Positions 42,431 to 52,688 of a stretch of 64,000 nt of DNA are shown piece by piece. Made by a program: the position numbers and the translations under genes. The number at the start of each line of letters is the position of its first letter. The stretch's first letter is position 1. Below the pieces are notes generated by a model. That model was given only the letters and a program-made list of their open reading frames with translations, did no database searches and was not told where the DNA came from. The DNA is taken from contig NZ_AYVY01000001.1 in assembly GCF_000503055.1 (NCBI RefSeq), positions 121,926 to 185,925 of the forward strand, written 5' to 3'. Source of the DNA: Mesorhizobium sp. LSHC420B00. Its GTDB lineage: Bacteria > Pseudomonadota > Alphaproteobacteria > Rhizobiales > Rhizobiaceae.

Positions 42431-43234
42431 CTAGCCTCCTTCGCCTGCGAGGATAGGGACGTGCTGGTGGCCGGGCAGCGTCATGGCGGCTTGGTCGTCC
42501 TTGGTACCGGCGGCGCTTTCGAGCAGCCGAAGTGCCGTGCGATAGCCGTTGAAGGTGCCGACGTCGACATAGGCGGTGCCAGCCTTGATGCCATGCGCTT
42601 CACCCCCGGCGGCCAGATAGGCATTGACCAGCGTGCCGATATATTCGTCGCACCGGTCCCGCTCCCGCCACAGCGCGGCAAGCCGGTGAAGGGTGTGGCC
42701 GGGCATCTTGAACGCACCCCAGATCCAGTTCGACGCGGCATTCTGCTGCTTGACCTGGATTTGCTTCACCCGGCTGTTCTGGTCGACAACGACGGCATCG
42801 AAGAATTCCGGCTGGTCCACCGGAAACAGCAGGAAGGACAGGCCGTCGTCCGGAAGCGCTAAGAAGCCGTCTTCGGGAAACCAGATCGTATCGGGCAACC
42901 CGACCAGAACGGTCTCGTCGGCTGCGACGAGTGGTGCGGCGCGGAAGATGGCGTCGCAAAGGCCGACTGGAGAGGGCTGCACCACGAACAGAGCGGCCGC
43001 ATCGGCATAGCCGGCAGAATAATATTCGAGGATATCCGACTTACCCGAGCCGATGACGAAGCAGATCTTGTCAGCCCCCGCGCGCACCATGCGGCGCACC
43101 AGGTATTCGCTGACCGCGCAAGGCCGCTCGGTATTGCCGTCGATGCGGCTGCCGACCGGCAGAAGCTCCTTCGAAAAGCCGAGCGGCTGGATGCGGCTTC
43201 CCCGTCCGGCTGCGGGCACGATGCCCAACATCAA
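42431..43234 (-). CDS. Sugar-phosphate nucleotidyltransferase
   Basis: A 267-residue protein of the NTP-transferase family. The G-x-G-x-R/K loop is AAGRGSRIQPLGFSKELLPV, and the metal/substrate region is LVGLPDTIWFPED. It activates a hexose-1-phosphate (glucose-1-phosphate thymidylyl- or uridylyltransferase-like), giving the NDP-sugar that the glycosyltransferases around it need. It overlaps the CgeB gene by four bases. Specificity cannot be read from sequence alone. Confidence 0.82.
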   Translation of the reverse strand: MMLGIVPAAGRGSRIQPLGFSKELLPVGSRIDGNTERPCAVSEYLVRRMVRAGADKICFVIGSGKSDILEYYSAGYADAAALFVVQPSPVGLCDAIFRAAPLVAADETVLVGLPDTIWFPEDGFLALPDDGLSFLLFPVDQPEFFDAVVVDQNSRVKQIQVKQQNAASNWIWGAFKMPGHTLHRLAALWRERDRCDEYIGTLVNAYLAAGGEAHGIKAGTAYVDVGTFNGYRTALRLLESAAGTKDDQAAMTLPGHQHVPILAGEGG

Positions 43235-44334
43235 ACTGCCTCCTTCAACGGCTCGCCATGCGTGGAGCCGTGCAGTGCATCGGACAGGATGCGGTCGAAT
43301 TCCTTCGCCCGCCGCGCCGAGGTGTGTTCGTCCAGCACCCGCTCGCGCGCTCGGCGGCGGATCGCGTCAAGCTCGGCGTCGGGCAGGTCGAGCGCGGCGA
43401 CCACGTCGTCGGTGCTGTTGGCCACGACGATCTCTTCGCCGGGCCGGAAGAAGGCCTCCAGTCCCGGCCACGTGTCGCTCACCATCGCAGCACCGCAAGC
43501 GGCGGCTTCGAATAGCCGGCCGGAAGGACACCAGCCCCTTTCGGCCATCGCCTCGCGGGTCACGTTCAGGGTCAGCCGTGATGATGAAAAGAAGGCGGGG
43601 TGTTCGGCGGGCGGCAGGTGACGGACGAAGAAAATATTGTCGCTCCACGGGAATTCTTGCGGATATTGTGCGCCGCCAATGATGAAACGGCGATCCGGCA
43701 GGCGCGCAGCCGGACTGACCAGCAGCCTTTCGACCCCGGTCTGGCGGTCTGCCGCATACGTCCCGAGATAGGAAAGGTCGCCGGCAAACTCCGGCTTGGG
43801 CGGGGCCGGCCGGTGTCGCTCTGGATCGACATGGCCGTAGAGTGGCATGACGCGGCGCGCGCCCAGCATCGTCTTCAGCGCATCGATCGCGGTTCCTCCC
43901 GTGTAGCTCAGCACGAGGTCGAAATCCCGAAGCCCTTCCGGCCCGAAATAGGCCGGAGGCTCACCTTGTTCGATTCGCGCCAGCGTCACCGGCGTGTCTA
44001 GGTCATAGAAGACCTTCAGCCCGCGACAGGCCTGGTGGGCAAAGCGCGACGCGCTCACCGCATCGGGGCAATAGGAGGTGACGATGACGACATCGGCCTC
44101 ATTCACCGCCTGCTCGGCAGCGCTCTGGATGTCCTGCCAGTCCGGATAAAGGACAATGCTGCCGCCATCCAGCTGGTCGAGGTCGCGCGTCCCGGCATAA
44201 TAGGGAGTGTTGCGTTCGAAGAAGGTGATGGACCAGCCCAGCCCGGCCATCGCCCGGATCAATCCGCGCCACAGCGTGGCGTGCCCGTTGCCCCACGACG
44301 ATGTCACGGTAAGACCGAAAATGACCATGCGCAT
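43231..44334 (-). CDS. CgeB-family glycosyltransferase
   Basis: A 367-residue protein. N-terminal VIFGLTVTSSWGNGHATLWRG opens a GT-B acceptor domain; the C-terminal CgeB-type domain shows TLNVTREAMAERGWCPSGRL, FEAAACGAAMVSD and RPGEEIVVAN. GAGGA before 44334 supports the start. It is one of three related CgeB genes in the two operons (others at 49359 and 50465). They probably build a chain one sugar at a time. Confidence 0.83.
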   Translation of the reverse strand: MRMVIFGLTVTSSWGNGHATLWRGLIRAMAGLGWSITFFERNTPYYAGTRDLDQLDGGSIVLYPDWQDIQSAAEQAVNEADVVIVTSYCPDAVSASRFAHQACRGLKVFYDLDTPVTLARIEQGEPPAYFGPEGLRDFDLVLSYTGGTAIDALKTMLGARRVMPLYGHVDPERHRPAPPKPEFAGDLSYLGTYAADRQTGVERLLVSPAARLPDRRFIIGGAQYPQEFPWSDNIFFVRHLPPAEHPAFFSSSRLTLNVTREAMAERGWCPSGRLFEAAACGAAMVSDTWPGLEAFFRPGEEIVVANSTDDVVAALDLPDAELDAIRRRARERVLDEHTSARRAKEFDRILSDALHGSTHGEPLKEAV

Positions 44335-44348
44335 CCGGCAATTCCTCG

Positions 44349-44941
44349 TCAGGCAGCTTCGTTGAGTCTGATCAGCTTCGACCCCCAGTCTCCCCAAACA
44401 ACCGTGGTGATCGATGCTGGGTCGATATCGAAACGAAAGCAGTTCCCCAGCGACAGGCCGAGCACTTTGCACACGGCGGCCTTGATGACGTCGGCATGGC
44501 TGACCAGTGCAACGCACTGGTTCTGGTATGTTCCGCGGACCTGCTCGATCAGCGAGACGACGCGTTGCTGCACGTCCAGCATGGTCTCGCCGCTCGGTGT
44601 TCTCGCCTGCTGGCGCTGGTCGTTCCACACCCGCCAGTCGGCATCCTGGTTCAGTTCCTCGAAGGTCTTTCCCGACCAGGTGCCGAAGTCGATCTCATCG
44701 AGTTCCTCGCGGATCACGATTTCACCGGCATTGCAGGCGAGCGCAATCGGATTGGCCGTCTCCTGCGTGCGTTCGCGCGGGCTACAAAAGATTGCCGCTA
44801 TCGCCTCGCGTGCCATACGGTCAGCCAGATGCGAGGCCTGTGCCCTGCCGGCTTCGCCGAGGCAAACGCCCGCCATCCGTCCGGCAAGATAACAGCCGAC
44901 ATTGTCATGCGCGGCGTGGCGGACCAGAAAGAACGTCGTCG

Positions 44942-44945
<4 letters not shown>
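44349..44945 (-). CDS. Histidine phosphatase (phosphoglycerate-mutase-like)
   Basis: A 198-residue member of the histidine-phosphatase superfamily: VRHAAHDN near the start in place of RHG, then [19 protein letters not shown] and [10 protein letters not shown], giving the two catalytic histidines. It overlaps the inositol-phosphate-synthase gene by four bases, so removal of a phosphate from inositol phosphate or from an intermediate is a fair guess. Confidence 0.82.
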
Positions 44946-46045
<1,100 letters not shown>

Positions 46046-46087
46046 GAAACCGCTGCCTATGCTGTTGAAGGTAAGTTCTTCGTGCCA

Positions 46088-46112
46088 AACCGCCTTCCTC
46101 CCGGATTGTTCC
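46088..46112 (-). promoter_or_regulatory. EcfG-like promoter of the ino1 operon
   Basis: Minus strand: GGAAC, 16-nt spacer, GGTT. It ends 42 bases upstream of the ino1 start codon. The same GGTT -10 occurs before the DUF892 gene and before the small gene at 48159. Confidence 0.6.
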
Positions 46113-46204
46113 TTGCCGGCTGCAAAAATCGTGCAACCGATAGTGGATCAAAGTAGCGCCCGCCGAGTTGTGCAGCGAGGGGTGAGGCCAACCAGGACGG
46201 GACA

Positions 46205-48037
46205 ATGATCGTCTATGGCGACCACAAGCAAATGCAGAGCGCGCAACTTGTTCGCGGCTCAGCGTGCAAAGCGGCCGAGCACATTGCGGACATGCCAAGT
46301 GGGATCGAGCGCCACGCAGCCCTGGTCGGCCTGTTCATCAGGGCCTCGGAACTGGTCCAGGGCCTTGCCGATGCTGAATTCGAGGCCAACGGCACGGACC
46401 GGAATTCCCCACAGCGGATCGCGGGCGCAAATCTCCTGGTCGGCTTGGCCCGGCACGTGGGTAGATCGTGGGAGGCCGGGTTCACGATCGATGGCCCGGT
46501 CGAGGCAGACGTGCCGCGAATTTTGGCCGAACTCGAATGCGATGGCGACATCCTGACCGGCTCGGCTGAGGGCTACGCCCATTACGCGCTTTATCCGGAG
46601 AGCTATTTCGTCGCCGCGCGGCAGTCGGGTCTCGATGCGAACACATGCGTAATCGGCATCCGCAGCATCGGCCTGGGGCTTGCAGCGATGGTGGCTGCAG
46701 CCATCGGCGCACCAGCACCCGTCAGCGTCCGTCCGACCGGCCACCCGTTTCGCAGGCGGCTTGCCGCCGATCCGGAGCTGATCGGTGGCTGGATGACGAA
46801 GCCGTCGGCCCGCTTTGCAATCGTCGACGAAGGCCCGGGCCTGTCCGGCAGTTCGTTCCACGCCGTGGTCGCATGGCTGCAAGGGCTAGGCATCGATGCC
46901 GGGCGCATCCATCTGTTCCCAAGCCATTTGGGTGGCCCGGGTCCCGAGGCTTCGGCGGACAGTCGCGAGGCATGGAGGGTTTGCCAAAAACACACCGCGG
47001 ATTTCGAACGCACTTTCCCCGCTGGATCCGCTGTCCCGACGTTGCGGAATTGGGTAGCCCGGACCATCGGCAGCACAGCGGCCAGCCTGGCGGAAACATC
47101 CGGCGGAGAGTGGCGTCGCTTGCACTATCACTCGCAGGATCATTGGCCACCCGTTCACCGCGGCTTCGAGCGGCGAAAGTTCCTCGCTTCTGCGGGCCGG
47201 GAAAAATGGTCGGTCAAGTTCGTCGGGCTCGGCGAAATCGGAATGCACAAGGCCGGGACTGCCGGGAGGCTACATGATGCAGGCTTTGGCCCGGAAGTCG
47301 CCGGGCTGTGCCATGGCTTTCTCGTCGAACGCTGGATCGACGGTACAACGCTGGACCGGGCAAGGCTTTCGAAAGAAAAAGTGGTCGCTCATCTCGCGCG
47401 CTATCTGGCCTGGCGCGCAGCCAATCTGCCCGCCTCCGAGCCGGGCGCCTCGCTGGAGGCGCTTGCCGACATGGCCGTGCGGAATACAAGTGAGGCGCTG
47501 GGCGAGCGCCGCGCGGCGGAGCTGCAGAACTGGTTCTCGAACCAGGCTTCACCCAAGAATATGCAGCGGGTCGAGATCGACGGGCGGCTTCATCCGTGGG
47601 AGTTCATCCTTTCGCGCGGCGGAACGCTGATCAAGACGGACGCCCTCGACCATTGCCGGTCGCACGATCTGGTCGGCTGTCAGGACATCGCCTGGGACAT
47701 TGCCGGCGCCCGCGTCGAATACAGCCTCTCGGACGCGGCGACTGCGGCGCTTTGCAAGGTTGTGGAAGCGAGAGCTTCCCGTCCCGTCGATGCCAATCTG
47801 GTCCACTACTACGAGCCCTGCTATCTCGCCTTCCAGCTTGGCTTGTGGAGCATGGCTTTACGATCTGGCGATGATCGGGAACAGATCCGGCTGGCGGCCG
47901 CGGCAAGACGTTATACGGCGATGTTGCTTCGGTTCCTGGATACCCAAGGGCACCTGCGGCCCTTCGAGCAGGATCAGTCCAGCCGGCGAAGCATATCCGC
48001 TTCCTTTTCGAGGATGGCGGCTACCTCTTCCCGCTGA
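46205..48037 (+). CDS. Unknown 610-residue protein with phosphoribosyltransferase-like and kinase-like parts
   Basis: No named family recognised. The N-terminal half contains RFAIVDEGPGLSGSSFHAVV (near 200-220), which resembles the PRPP-binding loop of phosphoribosyltransferases, preceded by GIRSIGLGLAAMVAAAIG. The C-terminal half shows WSVKFVGLGEIG, HPWEFILSRG and CQDIAWDIAGARVE, reminiscent of a choline/aminoglycoside-kinase fold with an altered catalytic loop. It lies alone on the plus strand between the two glycan operons, and its 3' end overlaps the small gene on the minus strand by 64 bases. Confidence 0.6.
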   Translation: MIVYGDHKQMQSAQLVRGSACKAAEHIADMPSGIERHAALVGLFIRASELVQGLADAEFEANGTDRNSPQRIAGANLLVGLARHVGRSWEAGFTIDGPVEADVPRILAELECDGDILTGSAEGYAHYALYPESYFVAARQSGLDANTCVIGIRSIGLGLAAMVAAAIGAPAPVSVRPTGHPFRRRLAADPELIGGWMTKPSARFAIVDEGPGLSGSSFHAVVAWLQGLGIDAGRIHLFPSHLGGPGPEASADSREAWRVCQKHTADFERTFPAGSAVPTLRNWVARTIGSTAASLAETSGGEWRRLHYHSQDHWPPVHRGFERRKFLASAGREKWSVKFVGLGEIGMHKAGTAGRLHDAGFGPEVAGLCHGFLVERWIDGTTLDRARLSKEKVVAHLARYLAWRAANLPASEPGASLEALADMAVRNTSEALGERRAAELQNWFSNQASPKNMQRVEIDGRLHPWEFILSRGGTLIKTDALDHCRSHDLVGCQDIAWDIAGARVEYSLSDAATAALCKVVEARASRPVDANLVHYYEPCYLAFQLGLWSMALRSGDDREQIRLAAAARRYTAMLLRFLDTQGHLRPFEQDQSSRRSISASFSRMAATSSR

Positions 48038-48159
48038 AGATGCGTCAGCATCAGGCTCACGCAACATTCCAGATAGGTGATGGAGGCGCGCCGCAGGAAG
48101 GCAGCCGTCTCCCTTGCGGCCATTTGCTCGATGTCTTTGGCGGATCGCTTTGGATGCAC
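47974..48159 (-). CDS. Small helical protein, unknown
   Basis: A 61-residue protein, GTG start with GGAGA eight bases before. It is charged and helical with an MLTHLQREEVAAILEKEADM tail and one Cys pair in YLECCVS. An EcfG-type promoter (48189-48213) lies at the right distance, which supports the gene. Its 3' end overlaps that of the 610-residue gene by 64 bases in antisense. Confidence 0.55.
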   Translation of the reverse strand: MHPKRSAKDIEQMAARETAAFLRRASITYLECCVSLMLTHLQREEVAAILEKEADMLRRLD

Positions 48160-48188
48160 AAATCGTCTCCATGCCGGTACCCTGGCCG

Positions 48189-48213
48189 AACCGCAAGCTG
48201 GACGGGTTGTTCC
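48189..48213 (-). promoter_or_regulatory. EcfG-type promoter
   Basis: Minus strand: GGAAC, 16-nt spacer, GGTT, ending 29 bases before the GTG of the 61-residue gene and located 75 bases after the end of the second glycan operon. Confidence 0.6.
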
Positions 48214-48288
48214 CGCGACGAGAAAAAGTGACCGACGATCGGCGCGAAACGACCGTGATCTCCGAGGGGAACGTGGCAAATACTGCCG

Positions 48289-49335
48289 TCAGGCCGGCAG
48301 ATTTTGCAGCCGGCCTGATGCAGAATGCACGCTGGTGGCAATTCGCCGTGTTCTGTCGACCGTCTGCGTCGTCTCAAGCTCGGTAAAATAGCTGACTGTA
48401 TGCATCAAACCTTGCCTGAGCGGCACTTTTGGCGACCAGCCGAGAAGCTTCTTTGCACGGGAAATGTCGGGTTGCCGACGACGAGGATCGTCTTGCGGCA
48501 GCGGCAGGAATTTCAAGGCCGATCCGGTTCTGGTCATGCGCCTCACCAGGCCCGCCAACTGCAGGATGGTGAACTCCCCCGGATTGCCCAGATTGACCGG
48601 CTGGCGCGGGCTGGGATTGACCTCCATCAACCGGATCAAGCCGTCGACCAGATCGGAAACATAGCAGAACGACCTGGTCTGCAGCCCGTCGCCGAATATC
48701 GTCAGCGGCCGTCTCTCGAGTGCCTGCACGATCAGATTGGAAACAATCCGTCCGTCCGCAGGGTCCATCCTGGGACCATAAGTGTTGAAGATGCGCGCGA
48801 CACGGATATCGGCTTTTCCCATTCTCAAATAGTCGAAACACAGGGTTTCGGCGGTGCGCTTGCCTTCGTCATAGCAGGCGCGGGGGCCGATGCAGTTCAC
48901 GTGGCCGACATAGTCCTCCTTTTGCGGATGCTGTTCTGGATCGCCATACACTTCGCTGGTGGACGCCTGCAGGAAACGGGCGCCGTTGCGGGCGGCGAGC
49001 TCCAGCAGATTGAGCGTCCCGATGACGCAAGTCCGCGTCGTGTGGACCGGGTCGGCCTGATAGCGTGGTGGCGAGGCCGCGCACGCCATGTTGAAAATGC
49101 GGTCCACAGGTTCGCCAAGCTCCAAGTGCCGGCAAATGTCTTGCTTGATCAGCCGAAAATCCGGACGATCGGCGATCGATGCAATGTTCTCCATGCGGCC
49201 GGTAAGGAAGTTGTCGACGCAGATCACGCGCCAGCCGGCCTGGAGCAATGTCTCGCAAAGATGCGAACCGAGGAAGCCTGCGCCGCCGGCGACAAGCACG
49301 GTCCTGGTCCGTTCCGCCTTTCTTGATAGCTGCAT
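48289..49335 (-). CDS. UDP-glucuronate decarboxylase-like SDR
   Basis: A 348-residue extended SDR with GGAGFLGSHLCETLL at the NAD site, the UXS fingerprint YDEGKRTAETL (catalytic Tyr/Lys), SPPRYQADPVHTT and RIFNTYGPRMDP. Those residues identify UDP-glucuronic acid decarboxylase, giving UDP-xylose. GGGAGA precedes the ATG at 49335. It is the last gene of the second glycan operon. A UDP-apiose or other decarboxylase activity cannot be excluded. Confidence 0.85.
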   Translation of the reverse strand: MQLSRKAERTRTVLVAGGAGFLGSHLCETLLQAGWRVICVDNFLTGRMENIASIADRPDFRLIKQDICRHLELGEPVDRIFNMACAASPPRYQADPVHTTRTCVIGTLNLLELAARNGARFLQASTSEVYGDPEQHPQKEDYVGHVNCIGPRACYDEGKRTAETLCFDYLRMGKADIRVARIFNTYGPRMDPADGRIVSNLIVQALERRPLTIFGDGLQTRSFCYVSDLVDGLIRLMEVNPSPRQPVNLGNPGEFTILQLAGLVRRMTRTGSALKFLPLPQDDPRRRQPDISRAKKLLGWSPKVPLRQGLMHTVSYFTELETTQTVDRTRRIATSVHSASGRLQNLPA

Positions 49336-49358
49336 CTCTATTTTCTCCCGTCTGCGGG

Positions 49359-50468
49359 TCATGCTGCACTCTCGACATCCAGATCGAGAGCAGAACGTGG
49401 CGATTTGGCCCGCGCCAGCAGCGAAACGAATTCGCGGGCTCTCGCGGTGCTTGTGTGGGCTGCCAGGACGAGCGCGCGCGCTTGCCTGGCCATGGCAAGC
49501 CGGGCACCGTCGGATTCCCCAGACAGGATGCCGATCACGTCCTCGGTCCTGCGCGCCGTGTGGATTGTCCGCTCCGGAAACAGGCTGTCCAATCCGGTCC
49601 AGCAGTCGCTGATGATCGCGGTGCCGCAGGCGGCTGCCTCGAAGAGGCGCACGCTGGGCGACCATCCGGCCGCGATCATGGAACTGCGCGTGACGTTCAA
49701 CGTGTAGCGTTGGCGGCTATAGAAGACTGCGTGATCTGCCGGTGGCAGGTGTTCGATGCGATCGACATTGTCCGGCCAGGCAATTTCGCGCGGATATTGC
49801 GAGCCGGCCACGACGAAGCGGCGCTCCGGCATGCGACGCGCCGGCTCGAACAGCAGCGCCTCCAGCGTCGCCTGGCGGTCGGGGCTGTAGGTGCCGAGAT
49901 AGCCGAGATCCCAGCGCATTGGATCACCGGTTCCGTGATGCCGTTCCGGGTCGACGCAGCAGTAGAGCGGCTCGGCCCGCCTTGCGCCGAATTCAGCCGT
50001 CAGACGGGCAAGCGTCGGTCCGCCGGTGAACGAGAAATAGACATCGAAATACGGGACCTGCCGCCTGGCAATGTACTCGCAATCATCGGTTGAAAGTTTC
50101 ACCAGCGTAACCGGCGTGTCGATGTCGTAAAAGCAGAACTGACCCGTGCACAGCGACGCCACGACCTCAATGATTTCAGGGCCTTCCGGAACGAAGGAGC
50201 CGACGACCACGATATCGGCCTCGCGCAGGCAGCGCGCAAAATTGCGGCGAAGATCATCGGTCGTTTCATAGTAGCGCAAGGCGCAGAAATCGGGATCGCG
50301 CAGATCCCGGTGACTTGCGTACCACGGCACGTCGCGTTCGAGGAAGGTGATGCGGTGGCCGAGCTCGTGGAGACCTTTAAGCAGCCCCCGAAAGGTGGTG
50401 GCGTGGCCGTTTCCCCAGGATGAGGAGAGCGACAGGCCAAGAAAGACGATGTCGAGTGGCTTTGTCAT
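49359..50468 (-). CDS. CgeB-family glycosyltransferase
   Basis: A 369-residue GT-B protein closely similar in plan to the CgeB gene at 43231: IVFLGLSLSSSWGNGHATTF at the start, TLNVTRSSMIAAGWSPSVRL and FEAAACGTAIISDCW at the end, with a YLGTYSPDRQ donor segment. The two probably arose by duplication and act on successive sugars. It overlaps the next gene by four bases. Confidence 0.82.
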   Translation of the reverse strand: MTKPLDIVFLGLSLSSSWGNGHATTFRGLLKGLHELGHRITFLERDVPWYASHRDLRDPDFCALRYYETTDDLRRNFARCLREADIVVVGSFVPEGPEIIEVVASLCTGQFCFYDIDTPVTLVKLSTDDCEYIARRQVPYFDVYFSFTGGPTLARLTAEFGARRAEPLYCCVDPERHHGTGDPMRWDLGYLGTYSPDRQATLEALLFEPARRMPERRFVVAGSQYPREIAWPDNVDRIEHLPPADHAVFYSRQRYTLNVTRSSMIAAGWSPSVRLFEAAACGTAIISDCWTGLDSLFPERTIHTARRTEDVIGILSGESDGARLAMARQARALVLAAHTSTARAREFVSLLARAKSPRSALDLDVESAA

Positions 50469-51559
50469 TCCGCAGCCTCCACGGTCGGGCGCTCGAAATG
50501 GCGCCTGAAAATGGCGTCGGCCAAAACGGCCCGTGTCGTATAGGTATGTTCGCCAAGCACACGCCGAAGCGCAGATGCCCCGATCGCCTTGGCCCGTTCG
50601 GCGCTAAGGCTTTGCATGATCTCGGCGACATCGTCGCCATCGCGCGCGACCAGGATTTCCTCGCCGGGTTTCAGGAACAGGTCTACACCGAGCCAGTCGT
50701 CGGTGATGAGGCATGCGCCGGCACCCGCCGCCTCGAAGACGCGCGTCGCAGGTGAAAAGCCATTGGCCGCCATGCTGTCGCGGCTGACGTTCAGCACCGC
50801 CTTGGCCGTGACGTTCAATGCATTGTGGTCGCGCGTGCCGACATGGCCGAGCCATCGGACATTGGCGGGCATCTGCTTGTCGCCCCAGCCCGATCCGCCG
50901 AGCAGGAAGCGCTGATCGGCCAGGCGGCTGGCAGGATCGAGGAAGAAAGCCTCGACGCGTGCCTCGCGGTCCGGCAGCCGATTGCCGAGAAAGGCGAGAT
51001 CGCAGGCAAAGCGCCTATCCTTGCCGACCGGATGATGCGTTTCCGGATCGAGCGCATTGTAGATCGGCACGCATTCGGCGGCCCCCATGGCCCGATAGGC
51101 CCAGACCACGGGATCGCCGCCGCCATAGGTCAGCACCAGGTCGATTTCCTGCAGCGCCCGATGCAGCGGATGATCCGGCTCGTCGCGCAACTGGCCAAGC
51201 GTCGCCGGCGCATCGACATCCCAAAATACGGTCAGCGCATCGGCACGGGCGTGATCGAGCACCGCCCGCAACAGCGCGTCGTCTTCGAAACCGACGCCAC
51301 TCGCCTTGACGACGATGTCCGCCTCGGCCGCTCGCGCCGCCACCTGCATGAGCGCATGCGGGGCGGCCTCGTAGACGACGACGGCACACCAGTCCGGCGC
51401 CTCGATATCGCGATTCTTCTGGCGATCGTAGACGTCCGGCTCGTAGAAGGTGATGTCATAGCCCAGCCTGGCCAGGGCCTTGAGCAGTCCGCGGTAATAG
51501 GTGGCCGCGCCGTTCCAATAGGACGACAGCAGGCTCGACCCGTAAAATGCGATCTTCAT
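50465..51559 (-). CDS. CgeB-family glycosyltransferase
   Basis: A 364-residue GT-B protein, third of the CgeB set. It starts MKIAFYGSSLLSSYWNGAAT and carries AVLNVSRDSMAANGFSPATR, FEAAGAGACLITDDW and KPGEEILVARDGDDV. Start at 51559 chosen where the Rossmann strand begins. Four-base overlaps with both neighbours show tight coupling. Confidence 0.82.
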   Translation of the reverse strand: MKIAFYGSSLLSSYWNGAATYYRGLLKALARLGYDITFYEPDVYDRQKNRDIEAPDWCAVVVYEAAPHALMQVAARAAEADIVVKASGVGFEDDALLRAVLDHARADALTVFWDVDAPATLGQLRDEPDHPLHRALQEIDLVLTYGGGDPVVWAYRAMGAAECVPIYNALDPETHHPVGKDRRFACDLAFLGNRLPDREARVEAFFLDPASRLADQRFLLGGSGWGDKQMPANVRWLGHVGTRDHNALNVTAKAVLNVSRDSMAANGFSPATRVFEAAGAGACLITDDWLGVDLFLKPGEEILVARDGDDVAEIMQSLSAERAKAIGASALRRVLGEHTYTTRAVLADAIFRRHFERPTVEAAE

Positions 51560-52686
51560 TCGGCGGCCTCCGTTGCAAGGATCGTGTCGGCGGCTTGGCG
51601 GCGCCCGCATTCGGCGAGCACGCCGAACAATTCATCCGCCCGGTGCCGGCATGTATGCCGTGAGCGGATCGTCTCGAGGCCCGATGTCGCCAGAGATGCG
51701 GCGAGATCCGCGTCACGCAGCACGGTGCGAAGATGATGCCGCATCTCGAAGCCGGTGTTTGCAAACAGGAAATCGGTGCCGGGCCTGAACAGACGTTCGA
51801 CATCGGACCACGGTGCCGAAACAAGTGGGATGCCGCAGGCGAGTGCCTCGAACATGCGGATGGTCGGGATGCCGGGCAGGCTTTCGCGATATGGACGCCG
51901 CGGGATGTGAACCGTGATGCGGTTCGCCGCGAATGCCTTCGGCACGTCGGCATTGGCGATCCAGCCTTCGTACCGCAGGCCGGCGGCGGCGAGGTCGGCG
52001 AGCGCCTCGCGTGGATAGCGGACGCCGTGGACAGTGCCGCTCAGGCCAAGTTCATGCACCGGATCGACCAGGAACTCCCTGATTTCGGTGCTGCGCTCGT
52101 CGTCGCCCCAATTGCCGATCCAGATCAGGTCGGCGCTACGGTCGATTTCAGGATGGGGCTGGAACAGATGGTCATCGGCTGCCTCGTGCCAGGTGAAGAC
52201 CCGCCTGCCCCATCCGGCGCGAAGATAGCTCTCCCGCAGCGCCTCGCCGAAGGCGAGCACGCCATCATAATGTTCAAGCTGCAAGGCGGAAATCGCTTGC
52301 GTGGCCGAGATGGCACGATGGTGCGTGTCGTGAAACAGCAGCGTGAAACGGCCGCCAATTGCTTTCGCCCTGCCCAGCCGCGCGACAAGGTCCGGCGCGG
52401 TCCACTCGTGCACGATCACCACATCGGCATCGGAGATCCAGGCTTCGTGGTCGAAGGCGGCGTCATAGGTGACCGTCATCAACTCCGGAAAATCTTTCCG
52501 GAATCGCTCGATCGCGAAGGACCCTTTCTCGGCCAGCAGGTTCGACCGGCTCCAGCCGTCGGCGGGCTCCAGCGCAATCGCCTGGTGCCCACGCGCGACC
52601 AGCTCGCGCATGATGCCGCGCAGGAAATGTGCGTTGCCGTGGTTCCAGTCGGAAACGATCGAATGGGTGTAGAATAAAAACCGCAT
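51556..52686 (-). CDS. Glycosyltransferase (CgeB-like C-terminal domain)
   Basis: A 376-residue GT-B protein: MRFLFYTHSIVSDWNHGNAH, FLRGIMRELVARGHQAIALE, then a C-terminal part with IPTIRMFEALACGIPLVSAP and FRPGTDFLFAN. It is more distant from the three CgeB genes but shares the C-terminal plan. A TTG six bases upstream is a weaker alternative start. Donor and acceptor unknown. Confidence 0.78.
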   Translation of the reverse strand: MRFLFYTHSIVSDWNHGNAHFLRGIMRELVARGHQAIALEPADGWSRSNLLAEKGSFAIERFRKDFPELMTVTYDAAFDHEAWISDADVVIVHEWTAPDLVARLGRAKAIGGRFTLLFHDTHHRAISATQAISALQLEHYDGVLAFGEALRESYLRAGWGRRVFTWHEAADDHLFQPHPEIDRSADLIWIGNWGDDERSTEIREFLVDPVHELGLSGTVHGVRYPREALADLAAAGLRYEGWIANADVPKAFAANRITVHIPRRPYRESLPGIPTIRMFEALACGIPLVSAPWSDVERLFRPGTDFLFANTGFEMRHHLRTVLRDADLAASLATSGLETIRSRHTCRHRADELFGVLAECGRRQAADTILATEAAE

Positions 52687-52688
52687 AA

